From an uncultured Eubacteriales bacterium (lineage in GTDB: Bacteria > Bacillota > Clostridia > Oscillospirales > Oscillospiraceae), in the NCBI GenBank assembly GCA_900547745.1, contig URHT01000008.1:1-54817 (forward strand): a stretch of DNA of 54,817 nucleotides, in the 5' to 3' direction. The first letter of the stretch is position 1. Each line of letters opens with the position of its first letter. The translations under genes were made by a program, and so were the position numbers. A model generated the notes under the pieces. The model worked only from the letters and a program-made list of their open reading frames with translations, did no database searches and was not told the DNA's origin. Of the stretch, positions 8,301 to 16,162 are shown in pieces.

Positions 8301-8875
8301 TGACCATTTTTATCACCATCTAGAACCCTAAGGACGTCTCCCGGCTGAAAGTCAAATCCATAGCCTACCTGGGTCATTTTTGTGAAATTACTTTCGCTTG
8401 TTCCCGCTTCGCCAAACAAAACGTATGCCATGTAGTTCGCGAAGCCCTGACATTGGCTATAACCCCCGTCGCGATTATCCAAGCCGGAAAAGTAGTGAGA
8501 CCTACAGGTGTATTTTTCTTTGCTCCATTGATGTGAGCCATTACTGCCCGTGCAGGTTTTTGTGGTCAGTGCAGACATGAAGTCTCCCGCATCGACCTGC
8601 TTTTTCAATTTACTTGTTTCTGCGGCTTTATCCCGCGTTTTCGTTTGTACATAGCCTTCAAACTCCGCATCGCTGATAGTCCAGTACGGAATAGACTGTC
8701 CATTCTGTGCGCTGAAGTTATTACACGCAGCTATATACGCCTGTGCACGCTCTGTAACCGCCTTGCGCTGTGTATCCTGCGTCTCCGCCGCCCATGCCGT
8801 GTCCACCAGTGCCAGCGGCAGCATGGTCAGCACCATCACCGCCGCTAATAGAGTGGATAGCAGTCTCTTTTTCAA
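5390..8875 (-). CDS. Secreted CHAP-like amidase / BspA-type leucine-rich repeat / fibronectin III protein
   Basis: About 1,161 residues from a TTG start. An in-frame ATG at 8923 overlaps the -10 box of the promoter and cannot be used; TTG at 8875 has a GGAAGGGGAAG site. Order: signal peptide (KKRLLSTLLAAVMVLTML, cut after AWA near 30); a papain-like CHAP/amidase domain at about 90-230 with candidate Cys142 (SQCQGF), His192 (NGHSM) and Asn210 (ECNW); a Gly/Ser linker; about 20 LRR_5 repeats of 23 residues (SVTIPxSVTSIGxxAFxxC) at about 290-770; and four Fn3-like domains to the end. No LPxTG or S-layer motif is visible, so it is secreted or held non-covalently. Probable roles are adhesion or cell-wall work. 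Confidence 0.88.
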   Translation of the reverse strand: MKKRLLSTLLAAVMVLTMLPLALVDTAWAAETQDTQRKAVTERAQAYIAACNNFSAQNGQSIPYWTISDAEFEGYVQTKTRDKAAETSKLKKQVDAGDFMSALTTKTCTGSNGSHQWSKEKYTCRSHYFSGLDNRDGGYSQCQGFANYMAYVLFGEAGTSESNFTKMTQVGYGFDFQPGDVLRVLDGDKNGHSMVVYAGSGSSAKVIECNWGHSSRGYCNVRWDLTVAQKQKQFPTVETVWRPNASLAVTSGGTDSGGGTTGDVIGSGNCGANGANVTWKLTSDGTLTISGKGKMADYEWNAPWYDVGSQVKKAVIEDGVTSIGSYAFCWCENLTSVTIPNSVTSIGSDAFYCCDALTGVTIPDSVTTIGEWAFGSCEALTSVTIPGSVTSIEDETFRNCRELASVTIPDSVTSIGGGAFGGCTSLTSVTIPNSVISIGDWAFRGCDSLTGVIIPNSVVYLGHSAFYSCDSLSSVTIPNSVTSIGWNAFASCSSLTSVTIPDSVHTIGNSAFEYCSLLTSVRIPTSVTSIGDSAFGSSGLTSVTIPDSVTSIGGSAFGGCTSLTSVTIPNSVTSIGGGAFGGCTSLTSVTIPNSVISIGGWAFGGCTSLKSVTIPDSVTIVPDGIFEGCNSLTSVTIPGSATEIGDYAFSGCASLKNVTIPDNVTSIGAGIFKNCWNLISVTIPNSVTDIGEAAFYNCMDLKSVTIPDNVNSIGKSAFDGCSSLTSITIPDRMTIIDDMTFAHCTSLKDVKIPKSITYIGDSAFYICASLTDIYYDGAAEDWTKIAIEDGNADLTNATLHCAALAEVPAAPTVKIGNSASSGKPMLTWNAVEGATSYRIYRSTSRGSGYSLLGTTTATSYTNTGAKAGTTYYYRVKACNDAGLSPYSNIVSGQSKSVAPKLSAPVVKIGHSASSGKPMLTWNAVSSATSYKVYRATSQNGTYSLLGTVTATSYTNTGAKAGTTYYYKVKAVNSAGESAYSNIVSGRATVTTLTLGHSSTSGKPQLTWKAVSGAASYKVYRATAKNGAYSVINTTKALTYTNVGAALGTTYYYKVEALNASGKSMGFSAVVEGKVAPVLAVGYSSVSGKPQLTWKAVPGATEYQVYRSTQQNSGYSKINTTTATSYVNTGAKAGTTYYYRIVAVKGTAVSDFSNIVSARPGK
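6545..7930 (-). repeat. Coding tandem repeat, about 20 units of 69 bases (LRR_5)
   Basis: The LRR part is a tandem array with a 69-base period (66 in one unit). Units such as those at about 7070-7250 and 7560-7630 are nearly identical at DNA level, while outer units have drifted. This implies recent duplication or gene conversion inside the array and likely length variation between strains. Confidence 0.85.
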
Positions 8876-8921
8876 CTTGATCTTCCCCTTCCTTGTGCCT
8901 GCTCGGCACATATTTGGTTTC

Positions 8922-8949
8922 ATTATAGCAGTTTTCCACGAAAAAGCAA
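8922..8949 (-). promoter_or_regulatory. Promoter of the LRR protein gene
   Basis: TTGCTT (8944-8949) and TATAAT (8922-8927), spacing 16, on the minus strand. The TATAAT overlaps the first in-frame ATG, which rules that start out and supports the TTG at 8875. Confidence 0.75.
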
Positions 8950-9069
8950 GATGTACAGTGGCAATATCCTGTCCTTTCGACAGGTGCTTCCCTGCCCGCG
9001 CCGGAAAAATATTTTTTCGGTGGATTCGGCATTTTTGCCGGAAAACCGACAGTTTTCCCGTTTTCGTTG

Positions 9070-9098
9070 TTGTAGTTTCTCCAAAACTCCTGTATAAT
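9070..9098 (+). promoter_or_regulatory. Promoter of the flavin/Fe-S oxidoreductase gene
   Basis: TTGTAG (9070-9075) and TATAAT (9093-9098), spacing 17, followed by a GAGGAGG ribosome site at 9133-9139. Confidence 0.7.
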
Positions 9099-9147
9099 AG
9101 CAGGGAAAAAACCGGCAGTATGCTGAAAATATGAGGAGGAACACCGA

Positions 9148-11208
9148 ATGAACGAGAAATACAGCGCGCTGTTTACCCCCTGGAAGATCGGCAACGTGGA
9201 GATCAAGAACCGCATCGTGCAGCCCTCCATGGGCGGCACATCCCTGTTCGGCTGGCTGGAGCCCTGTCACTTCGACAAGGAGGCCGCCTACCACATCCTG
9301 AACCGCGCCCAGAACAACGTGGGTCTTGTGCTGCCGGGCATGCAGTGCGTCCGCGACACCATGGGCGGCCGCTGGCTCTATCAGAACAAAAAGATGTTCA
9401 AGGATCTGGCGGAGTGGCTGCCGGAGTTCCACAAGACCGGCTCCAAGCTGTTCGTCCAGCTGTCCGCCGGCATGGGCCGCTCCATGGCCATCAATGACAT
9501 CATGGTCAAGATGCTGCAGAACAAGCCCTTCGGCGCCGTGGGCAAGCCGTTCCTGAACGTGGACTACATCACCGCCTCTGCCTCCGCCACGCCCAACCGC
9601 TGGTATCCGGAGTGCAAGTCCCGCCCCCTGACCGTGGAGGAGATCCACGAGATGGTGGACGCCTTTGCCAAGACCGCCAAGCTGCTGCAGGATGCCGGTG
9701 TGGACGGCGTGGAGATCCACGCGGTACACGAGGGCTATCTGTTGGATCAGTTCACGCTGGCCAACATGAACTACCGCACCGATGAATACGGCGGCTCCTT
9801 CGAGAACCGCTACCGCTTCGCCGTGGAGATCGTGCAGGCCATCAAGGCCGTGTGCGGCAAGGACTTCCCTGTGGCGCTGCGCTACTCCGTGGTGTCCAAG
9901 ACCAAGGGCTTCGGACAGGGCGCCGTCCCCGGTGAGGAGTTCACCGAGTTCGGCCGCGACATGGCCGAGTCCGAGCGCGCCATCAAGTACCTGGAGGACG
10001 CGGGCTACGACATGTTCGACTGCGACAACGGCACCTACGACGCATGGTACTGGGCGCATCCGCCGGTCTATATGCCGGAGAACTGCAATCTGCCGGAGGT
10101 GGAGCATATCAAGAACTTCACCACCAAGCCCGTGGTCTGCGCCGGTAAGATGGATCCCGCCAAGGCCGCCGAGGAGATCGCTGCCGGCCGTCTGGACGCC
10201 GTGGGTATCGCCCGCCAGAATCTGGTGGATCCCGAATGGGTCAACAAGATCCTGGAGGATCGGGTGGAGGACATCAAGCCCTGCATCAACTGTCATAACG
10301 CCTGCTTCAGCTTCAACAAGTCCGAGGGTACGCCCAACATGCAGCCCATGGACGACTCCCTGCATCTGGCCCGCTGCGCGCTGACCCCCTCCACCATGCA
10401 GCACAACAAGTACAAGATCGTGCCCACAAGGAAGCCCAAGAAGGTGGCCATCATCGGCGGCGGCATCGGCGGCATGGAGTGTGCGCTGGTGCTGAAGCAG
10501 CGGGGCCACACCCCCGTCATCTTCGAGAAGTCCGGCGAGCTGGGCGGCCTGTACATCACCGCCTCCGCCATGAGCTTCAAGGAGGCCGACAAGGCCCTGC
10601 TGCGCTGGTACGAGCGGGAGCTGAAGAAGAACGATATCGAAGTCCGCTTCCACATGGAGATCAACGCTCCCGCCACCCTGCGCCGGGAGTTCGACGAGAT
10701 CATCGTCTGCACCGGCTCCGCCCCCAAGACCCTGCCGGTGAAGGGCTTCAACAAGACCATCAACTTCACCCAGCTTCTGCTCAATCAGGTGGATGCCGGC
10801 GACCGCATCGTGTTCTTCGGCGGCGGCCAGTCCTCCTGCGAGGCCGCGTATGAGATGGTGCTGCAGGGCCGTCACCCCATCATCGTGGAGTACGCCAACG
10901 ACCTGATCGCCACTCCCGGCACCTGTCTGGCCAACGCCTCCTTCCTCCGTGAGATGCTGGCGTTCAAGAAGGTGCCCATCTACCTGAACGCCACCATTAC
11001 CGAGATCGGCGACGGCTACGTCATGGTCAAGGGCAAGGACGGCCAGACCCAGCGCATCGACTGCGACAGCGTGGTCAACGGCATCGGCTTCGTCCCGGCC
11101 CCCATCGCGCCGGACGATAAGAAGGTACACCGTGTGGGTACCTGCGAAAAGTGGGGCAACCTGCGCAACGTCATCTGGGGCGCATGGGATGTCTGCATGA
11201 AGATCTGA
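9148..11208 (+). CDS. NAD(P)H-dependent flavin/Fe-S oxidoreductase, old yellow enzyme family (2,4-dienoyl-CoA reductase/BaiCD-like)
   Basis: A 686-residue protein. Residues 1-345 form an FMN-binding TIM barrel of the old yellow enzyme class, with the segment EIHAVHEGYLLDQF near 190-203. A cysteine motif CINCHNAC near 378 with a further Cys near 411 would hold a [4Fe-4S] cluster. A C-terminal FAD/NAD(P) domain begins with the dinucleotide motif GGGIGGMECAL near 436; a second one (FFGGGQSSCEAAYE) is near 557. Such enzymes pass electrons from NAD(P)H through FAD, Fe-S and FMN to C=C bonds of enoates, dienoyl-CoAs or bile-acid enones. The gene is alone between its promoter and terminator, so the substrate cannot be inferred. 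Confidence 0.88.
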   Translation: MNEKYSALFTPWKIGNVEIKNRIVQPSMGGTSLFGWLEPCHFDKEAAYHILNRAQNNVGLVLPGMQCVRDTMGGRWLYQNKKMFKDLAEWLPEFHKTGSKLFVQLSAGMGRSMAINDIMVKMLQNKPFGAVGKPFLNVDYITASASATPNRWYPECKSRPLTVEEIHEMVDAFAKTAKLLQDAGVDGVEIHAVHEGYLLDQFTLANMNYRTDEYGGSFENRYRFAVEIVQAIKAVCGKDFPVALRYSVVSKTKGFGQGAVPGEEFTEFGRDMAESERAIKYLEDAGYDMFDCDNGTYDAWYWAHPPVYMPENCNLPEVEHIKNFTTKPVVCAGKMDPAKAAEEIAAGRLDAVGIARQNLVDPEWVNKILEDRVEDIKPCINCHNACFSFNKSEGTPNMQPMDDSLHLARCALTPSTMQHNKYKIVPTRKPKKVAIIGGGIGGMECALVLKQRGHTPVIFEKSGELGGLYITASAMSFKEADKALLRWYERELKKNDIEVRFHMEINAPATLRREFDEIIVCTGSAPKTLPVKGFNKTINFTQLLLNQVDAGDRIVFFGGGQSSCEAAYEMVLQGRHPIIVEYANDLIATPGTCLANASFLREMLAFKKVPIYLNATITEIGDGYVMVKGKDGQTQRIDCDSVVNGIGFVPAPIAPDDKKVHRVGTCEKWGNLRNVIWGAWDVCMKI

Positions 11209-11217
11209 CGCATATAC

Positions 11218-11250
11218 AAAAGGCCCGCTCCCCTCGGGAGCGGGCCTTTC
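11218..11250 (+). terminator. Intrinsic terminator after the oxidoreductase
   Basis: AGGCCCGCTCCC, a 3-base loop, then the perfect complement and a short T run, just after the stop codon. Confidence 0.85.
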
Positions 11251-11273
11251 CCGCGAAAAGCGCCTGTACGCAG

Positions 11274-11308
11274 AAAGCGCCCCGGCCTGGCGGCCGGGAC
11301 GCTTTTTC
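11274..11308 (-). terminator. Intrinsic terminator after pduL-like gene
   Basis: On the minus strand AAAAAGCGTCCCGGCC, loop GCCA, GGCCGGGGCGCTTT with one mismatch. It lies just past the end of the convergent gene. Confidence 0.8.
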
Positions 11309-11316
11309 AGTCTGTT

Positions 11317-11880
11317 TTACCGGAAGATCTCGCCGCTGGTGGGGTTGCCCGCCGCCTGTGCCTCATCGGTGTCGATGTGCATGGTGGTGGCGCCGTCCTT
11401 GTTGACGCGGACGACCACATCGTCGAAGATCAGCTTGCGGCCCTCGCCGCCGCAGGCCACGCGGATGATGTCCTTATCCTTGACGCCCAGCTCGGCGGCG
11501 TCCTTCTCCAGGATGTGCAGGTGGCGCTTGGCCACGATGACGCCCTCGCTCAGCTCCACCTCGCCGGCAGGCCCGATCAGCTTACAGGCGCCGGAGCCCT
11601 TGACATCGCCGCTCTCACGGACAGGCGCGTCGATACCCAGTGTGCGGGCGTCGGTGGCGGAGACCTCCACCTGATCGGCCTTGCGGACGGGCCCGAGGAT
11701 AGACACGTTGGCCATCTCCTTCTTGGGGCCCACGATGGTCAGGCGCTCGTTGCAGGCGTACTGGCCGGGATAGGACAGGGGCTTGCGGATGGTCAGCTCA
11801 TAGCCCTTGCCGAACAGCTTCTCCACCGTCTCCTGCGTCAGATGGATGTGACGGGCGGAAGTCTCGATCATGAAACTCAT
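11317..11880 (-). CDS. pduL: Phosphate propanoyltransferase (PduL family phosphotransacylase)
   Basis: A 187-residue protein that moves acyl groups between CoA and phosphate (acetyl-, propanoyl- or butyryl-CoA). Family signatures are clear: SARHIHLT at about 7-14, VEVSATDARTLGI near 73, APVRESGDVKGS near 87 and VAKRHLHI near 115, where paired His residues bind zinc. I chose the ATG at 11880 because AGGAG lies 8 bases upstream; a longer in-frame reading only copies the antisense of the next gene. There is no N-terminal encapsulation peptide and no microcompartment shell gene nearby, so it is probably the cytosolic, energy-conserving form working with an acetate or butyrate kinase elsewhere. 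Confidence 0.9.
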   Translation of the reverse strand: MSFMIETSARHIHLTQETVEKLFGKGYELTIRKPLSYPGQYACNERLTIVGPKKEMANVSILGPVRKADQVEVSATDARTLGIDAPVRESGDVKGSGACKLIGPAGEVELSEGVIVAKRHLHILEKDAAELGVKDKDIIRVACGGEGRKLIFDDVVVRVNKDGATTMHIDTDEAQAAGNPTSGEIFR

Positions 11881-11911
11881 AGTAAACACTCCTTTGTCAT
11901 TTGCCACAATA

Positions 11912-12457
11912 TTATGATTCCCCGCCGGGGAAACCTTCCTTTTCCGATGAGCGGCGCAGCTCGGTGACGTTGCCGATGTAGAAATACGCCTTGCCGGCGG
12001 GCACGATCTCGCCGGTGACGGACACGAAGTCGCCGGGGCGCAGGGTCTTGGCCTCCGCCATGGCCTCATCGTTTCCGTCGAAGTGGATCAGCAGGCCAAA
12101 GCCGGTATCGCCGTGGCCATCCAGATCCAGATGCCACCACGGGAAGCGCAGCGTCACCTTGCGTCCGGCGTACTTGCTCTGCTGGCCGTGGACATACTCC
12201 GACTTCACCTGATCGAAGGAGACGGGTACGATCTCGCCGTCCGGCATGTGGAAATGGAACCCGCCATACAGGCGGCTCAGCCGCTTCTCCCGGTTATTCT
12301 TCCGGCTGACCATCAGCATACCCATCAGCACCACCAGCGCCGCGCCGTACAGTCCGTGTCCCTTGACCACGAACCAGATGCACGCCAGAATACCCGATAT
12401 CAGGATGATGCGGTTGATGATGTCCAGACCCAGCCAGATCTCTTTCAGCTTTCTCAT
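11912..12457 (-). CDS. Membrane protein with soluble C-terminal domain, unknown function
   Basis: A 181-residue protein I do not recognise. Two hydrophobic segments (about 14-28 and 34-48) are followed by a basic loop and a soluble domain of about 125 residues ending in a region (RPGDFVSVTGEIVPAGKAYF) that resembles an OB-fold or NfeD-like beta barrel. I chose ATG 12457 because GGGAGA precedes it; upstream codons overlap the promoter. The gene lies 31 bases before pduL with no terminator between, so the two may be co-transcribed. Confidence 0.7.
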   Translation of the reverse strand: MRKLKEIWLGLDIINRIILISGILACIWFVVKGHGLYGAALVVLMGMLMVSRKNNREKRLSRLYGGFHFHMPDGEIVPVSFDQVKSEYVHGQQSKYAGRKVTLRFPWWHLDLDGHGDTGFGLLIHFDGNDEAMAEAKTLRPGDFVSVTGEIVPAGKAYFYIGNVTELRRSSEKEGFPGGES

Positions 12458-12491
12458 GCACGTTCTCCCTTTTCTTTGTTCCAACCGTTTT

Positions 12492-12520
12492 ATTTTACCA
12501 CATCCATACCGCTTATGCAA
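12492..12520 (-). promoter_or_regulatory. Promoter of the membrane protein/pduL pair
   Basis: TTGCAT (12515-12520) and TAAAAT (12492-12497), spacing 17, on the minus strand, divergent from the LysR promoter. Confidence 0.65.
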
Positions 12521-12554
12521 GCAGCAAACCGCGGGCGGCAACGTAAATTTGCCC

Positions 12555-12582
12555 TTGCATTCTCCCTGTTTCTTGGTATAAT
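12555..12582 (+). promoter_or_regulatory. Promoter of the LysR regulator
   Basis: TTGCAT (12555-12560) and TATAAT (12577-12582), spacing 16. It lies 35 bases from the divergent promoter, a layout in which a LysR protein often controls both sides. Confidence 0.7.
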
Positions 12583-12636
12583 CATAGCAGATAGCACATT
12601 GCATTGTATCATGTTTTTCTAATAGGAGGCCGTGGT

Positions 12637-13533
12637 ATGTCTGTCAAGCTGGAATCGTATCGAGTGTTCAAGGAAGTGGCCGAGGTGGGCAACATCACCG
12701 CTGCGGCGCAGGCGCTGTATATCTCCCAGTCGGCGGTAAGCCAGTCCATCAAACAGCTGGAAAACGACCTGCAGACCCGTCTGTTCTCCCGGAACTCCCG
12801 GGGCGTGACGCTGACAGCGGAGGGCCGGATGCTCTACGAGTACGTCCGCAGCGCCATGGGCCTGCTGGAGACGGGCGAGGCCAAGCTGTCCCAGACCCGC
12901 GAGCTGCAGATGGGCCAGCTCATTATCGGCGCCAGCGACACCGTTACCAGCCAGTTTCTGCTGCCCTATCTGGACAGCTTCCACCGGGAGCATCCCGCCA
13001 TCCATATCCAGATTATCTCCGGCCGCAGCCACAAGGTGCTGGGCCTGCTGCGCTCCGGCAAGGTGGACATTGCCTTTGCCAGCACCCCCACCGATCTGAC
13101 CTCGCTGGAGACGTATCCCTGCTTCCCCACTCATTCCATCTTCGTGGCCGGCGCCGGGTATCCCTGCGACTTCGACCACGTCTACTCGCTGGAGGAGATG
13201 TCCGCCTTCCCCCTGATCCTGCTGGAGCGCAAGGCCTCCAGCCGCCTGTATCTGGAGCGCTTCTTCCTCCAGAACGGCCTGAAGCTGAACCCGGAGATCG
13301 AGCTGGGCGCCCGCAGCCTGCTGGTGGATCTGGCGGCCATTGGCTTCGGCGTAGCCGGCGTCACGGAGGAGTTCGTCACGCGCGATCTGGAGAGCGGCCG
13401 TCTGCGCCAGCTCAAGACCTCGTTCCAGATCCCGCCCCGCTCCGTGGATATGTGCATGCTGCGGGACGTACCCCAGACCGCCGCGGCGGAGCGCTTCGCC
13501 GCTTTCGTCAAGCAGAGCTTATCGAAGAAATAA
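12637..13533 (+). CDS. LysR family transcriptional regulator
   Basis: A 298-residue protein of normal LysR length. The winged helix-turn-helix is at about 1-62 (NITAAAQALYISQSAVSQSI, then QLENDLQTRLFSR), and a periplasmic-binding-like effector domain at 85-295 starts MGQLIIGASDTVTSQ. I placed the start at ATG 12637 because AGGAGG lies 7 bases before it. It is divergent from the membrane protein/pduL pair, so that pair is the likely target. The effector is unknown; the domain style (HREHPAIHIQIISG) resembles the CysL/YwfK branch. Confidence 0.88.
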   Translation: MSVKLESYRVFKEVAEVGNITAAAQALYISQSAVSQSIKQLENDLQTRLFSRNSRGVTLTAEGRMLYEYVRSAMGLLETGEAKLSQTRELQMGQLIIGASDTVTSQFLLPYLDSFHREHPAIHIQIISGRSHKVLGLLRSGKVDIAFASTPTDLTSLETYPCFPTHSIFVAGAGYPCDFDHVYSLEEMSAFPLILLERKASSRLYLERFFLQNGLKLNPEIELGARSLLVDLAAIGFGVAGVTEEFVTRDLESGRLRQLKTSFQIPPRSVDMCMLRDVPQTAAAERFAAFVKQSLSKK

Positions 13534-13666
13534 GCCCGGCTTTTCCTCCGGTAAAACCCACAAAAATGGGCAAAAAGCACCGGGATATTCTGCATTTTTC
13601 CCTGTTGCTTTTCCCCGAAAAATCGGGCAGTATAGTACTGATACTTTTTGAGAGGAAGTGGTGATC

Positions 13667-14245
13667 ATGCAGCAGCTGAAGGATCGCATCCAGCGGGAGG
13701 GGCGTGTTCTCCCCGGGAACATCATCAAGGTGGACGGTTTTCTCAATCACCGGGTGGATACGGCTCTGATGGGCGCTATTGCGGACGAATTTGCCAAGTA
13801 TTTTGATGTAAAGAATATCACGATGGTGCTGACCGCCGAGGCCAGCGGTATCGCTCTGGCCACGATCTGCGCCGAGAGATATGGTGTCCCCATGGTCTTC
13901 GCCAAGAAGGCCAAGAGCGACAATATCGAGGGCGGCCTGTACCAGAGCGATATTTTTTCCTATACCTATAAAAAGAAAGTGACGCTGCTGGTGTCGCAGG
14001 ACTGGATCCATTCCAGTGACCGGGTACTCATCATCGACGACTTCATGGCCAAGGGCTACGCCATGCGCGGCCTCATCGACATCGTGAACAAGGCCGGCGC
14101 CACGCTGGCGGGCATCGGTGTCGCCGTGGAGAAGGGCTTCCAGGACGGCGGCGACAGTCTCCGCCGGGAGGGCTACCCCATCCACTCTCTGGCCATTATC
14201 GACGAGGCCGATGAGCACCACATCCGCTTCCGGGAGGGTACCTGA
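13667..14245 (+). CDS. xpt: Xanthine phosphoribosyltransferase
   Basis: A 192-residue enzyme converting xanthine and PRPP to XMP. Family features: the start MQQLKDRIQREG like B. subtilis Xpt, the VDGFLNHRVD segment near 23, TAEASGIALA near 57, and the PRPP loop VLIIDDFMAKG near 124. The ATG at 13667 matches the usual N-terminus, although an upstream GTG is also close to the AGAGG site. It is one base ahead of guaA, so XMP made here can go directly to GMP. No purine aptamer is visible in the 133-base leader, unlike many xpt genes. Confidence 0.92.
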   Translation: MQQLKDRIQREGRVLPGNIIKVDGFLNHRVDTALMGAIADEFAKYFDVKNITMVLTAEASGIALATICAERYGVPMVFAKKAKSDNIEGGLYQSDIFSYTYKKKVTLLVSQDWIHSSDRVLIIDDFMAKGYAMRGLIDIVNKAGATLAGIGVAVEKGFQDGGDSLRREGYPIHSLAIIDEADEHHIRFREGT

Positions 14246-14246
14246 C

Positions 14247-15776
14247 ATGAAGAAAGTCCTTGTGCTGGATTTCGGGGGCCAGTATAACCTGCTGGTAGCC
14301 CGCCGCGTCCGCGAGTGCGGCGTCTACTGCGAGATCAAGTCCTACCGCATCTCCATGGACGAGGTGCGCGCTTTCGCTCCCGACGCGCTGATCTTCACCG
14401 GCGGCCCCGCCACCGTGTTCGAGCCCAATGCTCCCATGGTGGACAAGGCCCTGTTTGAACTGGGCGTCCCCGTGCTGGGCATCTGCTACGGCCAGCAGCT
14501 GATGATGCACCTGCTGGGTGGTCAGTGCCGGAAGGCGGAGACCCGGGAGTACGGCAAGATCCAGCTGACCCATGACGCCTCCCCTCTGTTCGAGGGCGTA
14601 CCTGAGACATCCGTGTGCTGGATGAGTCACGGCGTAGAGGTGGAGCAGCTGGCCCCCGGCTTCGCGGCCATCGCCCATACCGACGGCTGCCTGCATGCCG
14701 CCGTCTGCTGCGCCGAAAAGAACCTGTACGGTGTACAGTTCCACCCCGAGGTACTGCACACCCAGTACGGCAAGGAGATCCTGCAGAACTTCCTGTACCG
14801 CATCTGCGGCTTCCGTCCCGAGTGGTCCATGGCCTCCTATCTGGAGGACGCCGTGGCCGAGTGCCGCCGTCAGATCGGCAGTGGCCGCGTGCTGCTGGCT
14901 CTCTCCGGCGGTGTGGACAGCTCCGTGGCCGCCGCCCTGCTCCAGCGGGCCGTGGGCAACCAGCTGACCTGCATCTTCGTGGATCACGGCCTGCTGCGCA
15001 AGGACGAGGGCGATCAGGTGGAGCAGGTCATGAAGCATCAGTTCCATGTGGATGTCCGCCGCGTCAACGCCGGGCCTCGCTTCCTCGGGAAGCTGGCCGG
15101 CGTCACCGACCCCGAGCGCAAGCGCAAGATCATCGGCGAGGAGTTCATCCGCGTCTTTGAGGAGGAGGCCAAAAAGATCGGCGCCGTGGACTTCCTGGCC
15201 CAGGGCACCATCTACCCCGACGTGGTGGAATCCGGTCTGGGCGGCGAGTCCGCTGTCATCAAGAGCCACCACAACGTGGGCGGTCTGCCTGACTGCGTGG
15301 ACTTCAAGGAGATCGTGGAGCCGCTGCGCCGCCTGTTCAAGGACGAGGTGCGCCAGCTGGGCACCGAGCTGGGCCTGCCCGATGAGCTGGTATGGCGTCA
15401 GCCCTTCCCCGGCCCCGGTCTTGCCATCCGCGTCATCGGCGAGATCACCGAGGAAAAGCTGTCCATCCTGCGGGATGCCGACGCCATCTTCCGGGAGGAG
15501 ATGAAGCTGGCGGGCCTTGACCGCACCACCAGTCAGTTCTTCGCCGTGCTCACCGACCTGCGCAGCGTGGGCGTTATGGGCGATGAGCGTACCTACGACT
15601 ATACGCTGGCGCTGCGGGCGGTGCAGTCGCAGGACTTTATGACCGCTACATGGTCGCGCCTGCCCTATGAACTGCTGGACAAGGTCTCCGGCCGCATCGT
15701 GGGCGAGGTCAAGCATATTAACCGCATCTGCTACGACATCACCTCCAAGCCCCCCGCCACCGTGGAGTGGGAATGA
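14247..15776 (+). CDS. guaA: GMP synthase (glutamine-hydrolysing)
   Basis: A 509-residue enzyme turning XMP, ATP and glutamine into GMP. The class I amidotransferase domain (about 1-190) has the nucleophile in GICYGQQL near 82 and the HPEV histidine near 167. The ATP pyrophosphatase domain has the PP-loop LALSGGVDSSVAA near 217, and the C-terminal dimerisation domain has PFPGPGLAIRVIGE near 388. The ATG follows the xpt stop by one base with GGGAGGG before it, so the genes are coupled. The 3' end of guaA is a known integration target for genomic islands; see the flank at 15777-16241. Confidence 0.95.
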   Translation: MKKVLVLDFGGQYNLLVARRVRECGVYCEIKSYRISMDEVRAFAPDALIFTGGPATVFEPNAPMVDKALFELGVPVLGICYGQQLMMHLLGGQCRKAETREYGKIQLTHDASPLFEGVPETSVCWMSHGVEVEQLAPGFAAIAHTDGCLHAAVCCAEKNLYGVQFHPEVLHTQYGKEILQNFLYRICGFRPEWSMASYLEDAVAECRRQIGSGRVLLALSGGVDSSVAAALLQRAVGNQLTCIFVDHGLLRKDEGDQVEQVMKHQFHVDVRRVNAGPRFLGKLAGVTDPERKRKIIGEEFIRVFEEEAKKIGAVDFLAQGTIYPDVVESGLGGESAVIKSHHNVGGLPDCVDFKEIVEPLRRLFKDEVRQLGTELGLPDELVWRQPFPGPGLAIRVIGEITEEKLSILRDADAIFREEMKLAGLDRTTSQFFAVLTDLRSVGVMGDERTYDYTLALRAVQSQDFMTATWSRLPYELLDKVSGRIVGEVKHINRICYDITSKPPATVEWE

Positions 15777-15872
15777 TTTCACAGCTTGAAAAAAGCCCGT
15801 AAACACTGGACTTTTTGAGCCTTGAAATCCCTCGTGGCAACGATTTGGCAACAGAATTTCATTATTCACAAG

Positions 15873-15916
15873 AAAAGAGCTATCTGATTTCCAAGGAAGT
15901 CAGATAGCTCTTTTTT
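15873..15916. terminator. Bidirectional intrinsic terminator downstream of guaA
   Basis: A long hairpin (AAAGAGCTATCTGA...TCAGATAGCTCTTT, inner stem TTTCC/GGAAG) with T runs on both sides. It lies about 97 bases after guaA and touches the stop codon of the small convergent reading frame at 15918. Confidence 0.85.
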
Positions 15917-15917
15917 G

Positions 15918-16073
15918 TTATACGCCAATTATAATGAATTCTTCGTTCTCTCCGATTTCTTCCCTGACCCAACGGTCTATATCGGGCATCGTCGCCTTAG
16001 CTTCGTTTACAAATGCAAAGGGTACGATCTCAGAAATGTGCAAATGTATGATTTCCGCCGCCGGAAAAGTCAA
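15918..16073 (-). CDS. Possible 51-residue small protein or remnant of a larger gene
   Basis: The reading frame from a TTG at 16073 has protein-like composition: EIIHLHISEIV, then NEAKATMPDIDRW and a closing EEFIIIGV. A GGGAGAGGGG site sits 4 bases before the TTG, and the frame ends at the shared terminator. Upstream the frame is open only to a stop at 16116-16118, so it is either a true small protein or the 3' end of a decayed gene left next to guaA. I do not recognise the family and see no clear promoter. The rest of 15777-16241 holds only the terminator and the promoter of the next gene. Confidence 0.4.
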   Translation of the reverse strand: MTFPAAEIIHLHISEIVPFAFVNEAKATMPDIDRWVREEIGENEEFIIIGV

Positions 16074-16162
16074 GCGTCCCCTCTCCCCCAGTTTTTCGCA
16101 TGAGAAGCATAAAAATCATACGTTTTACAAATGTTCTTTCCCCTGCTATACTGATAAATAAC

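Noticed and set aside
13534..13666. A purine riboswitch upstream of xpt.
   Set aside because: I looked for the GTTTCTAC junction and TATGG/CTCATA helix and found neither in the leader.
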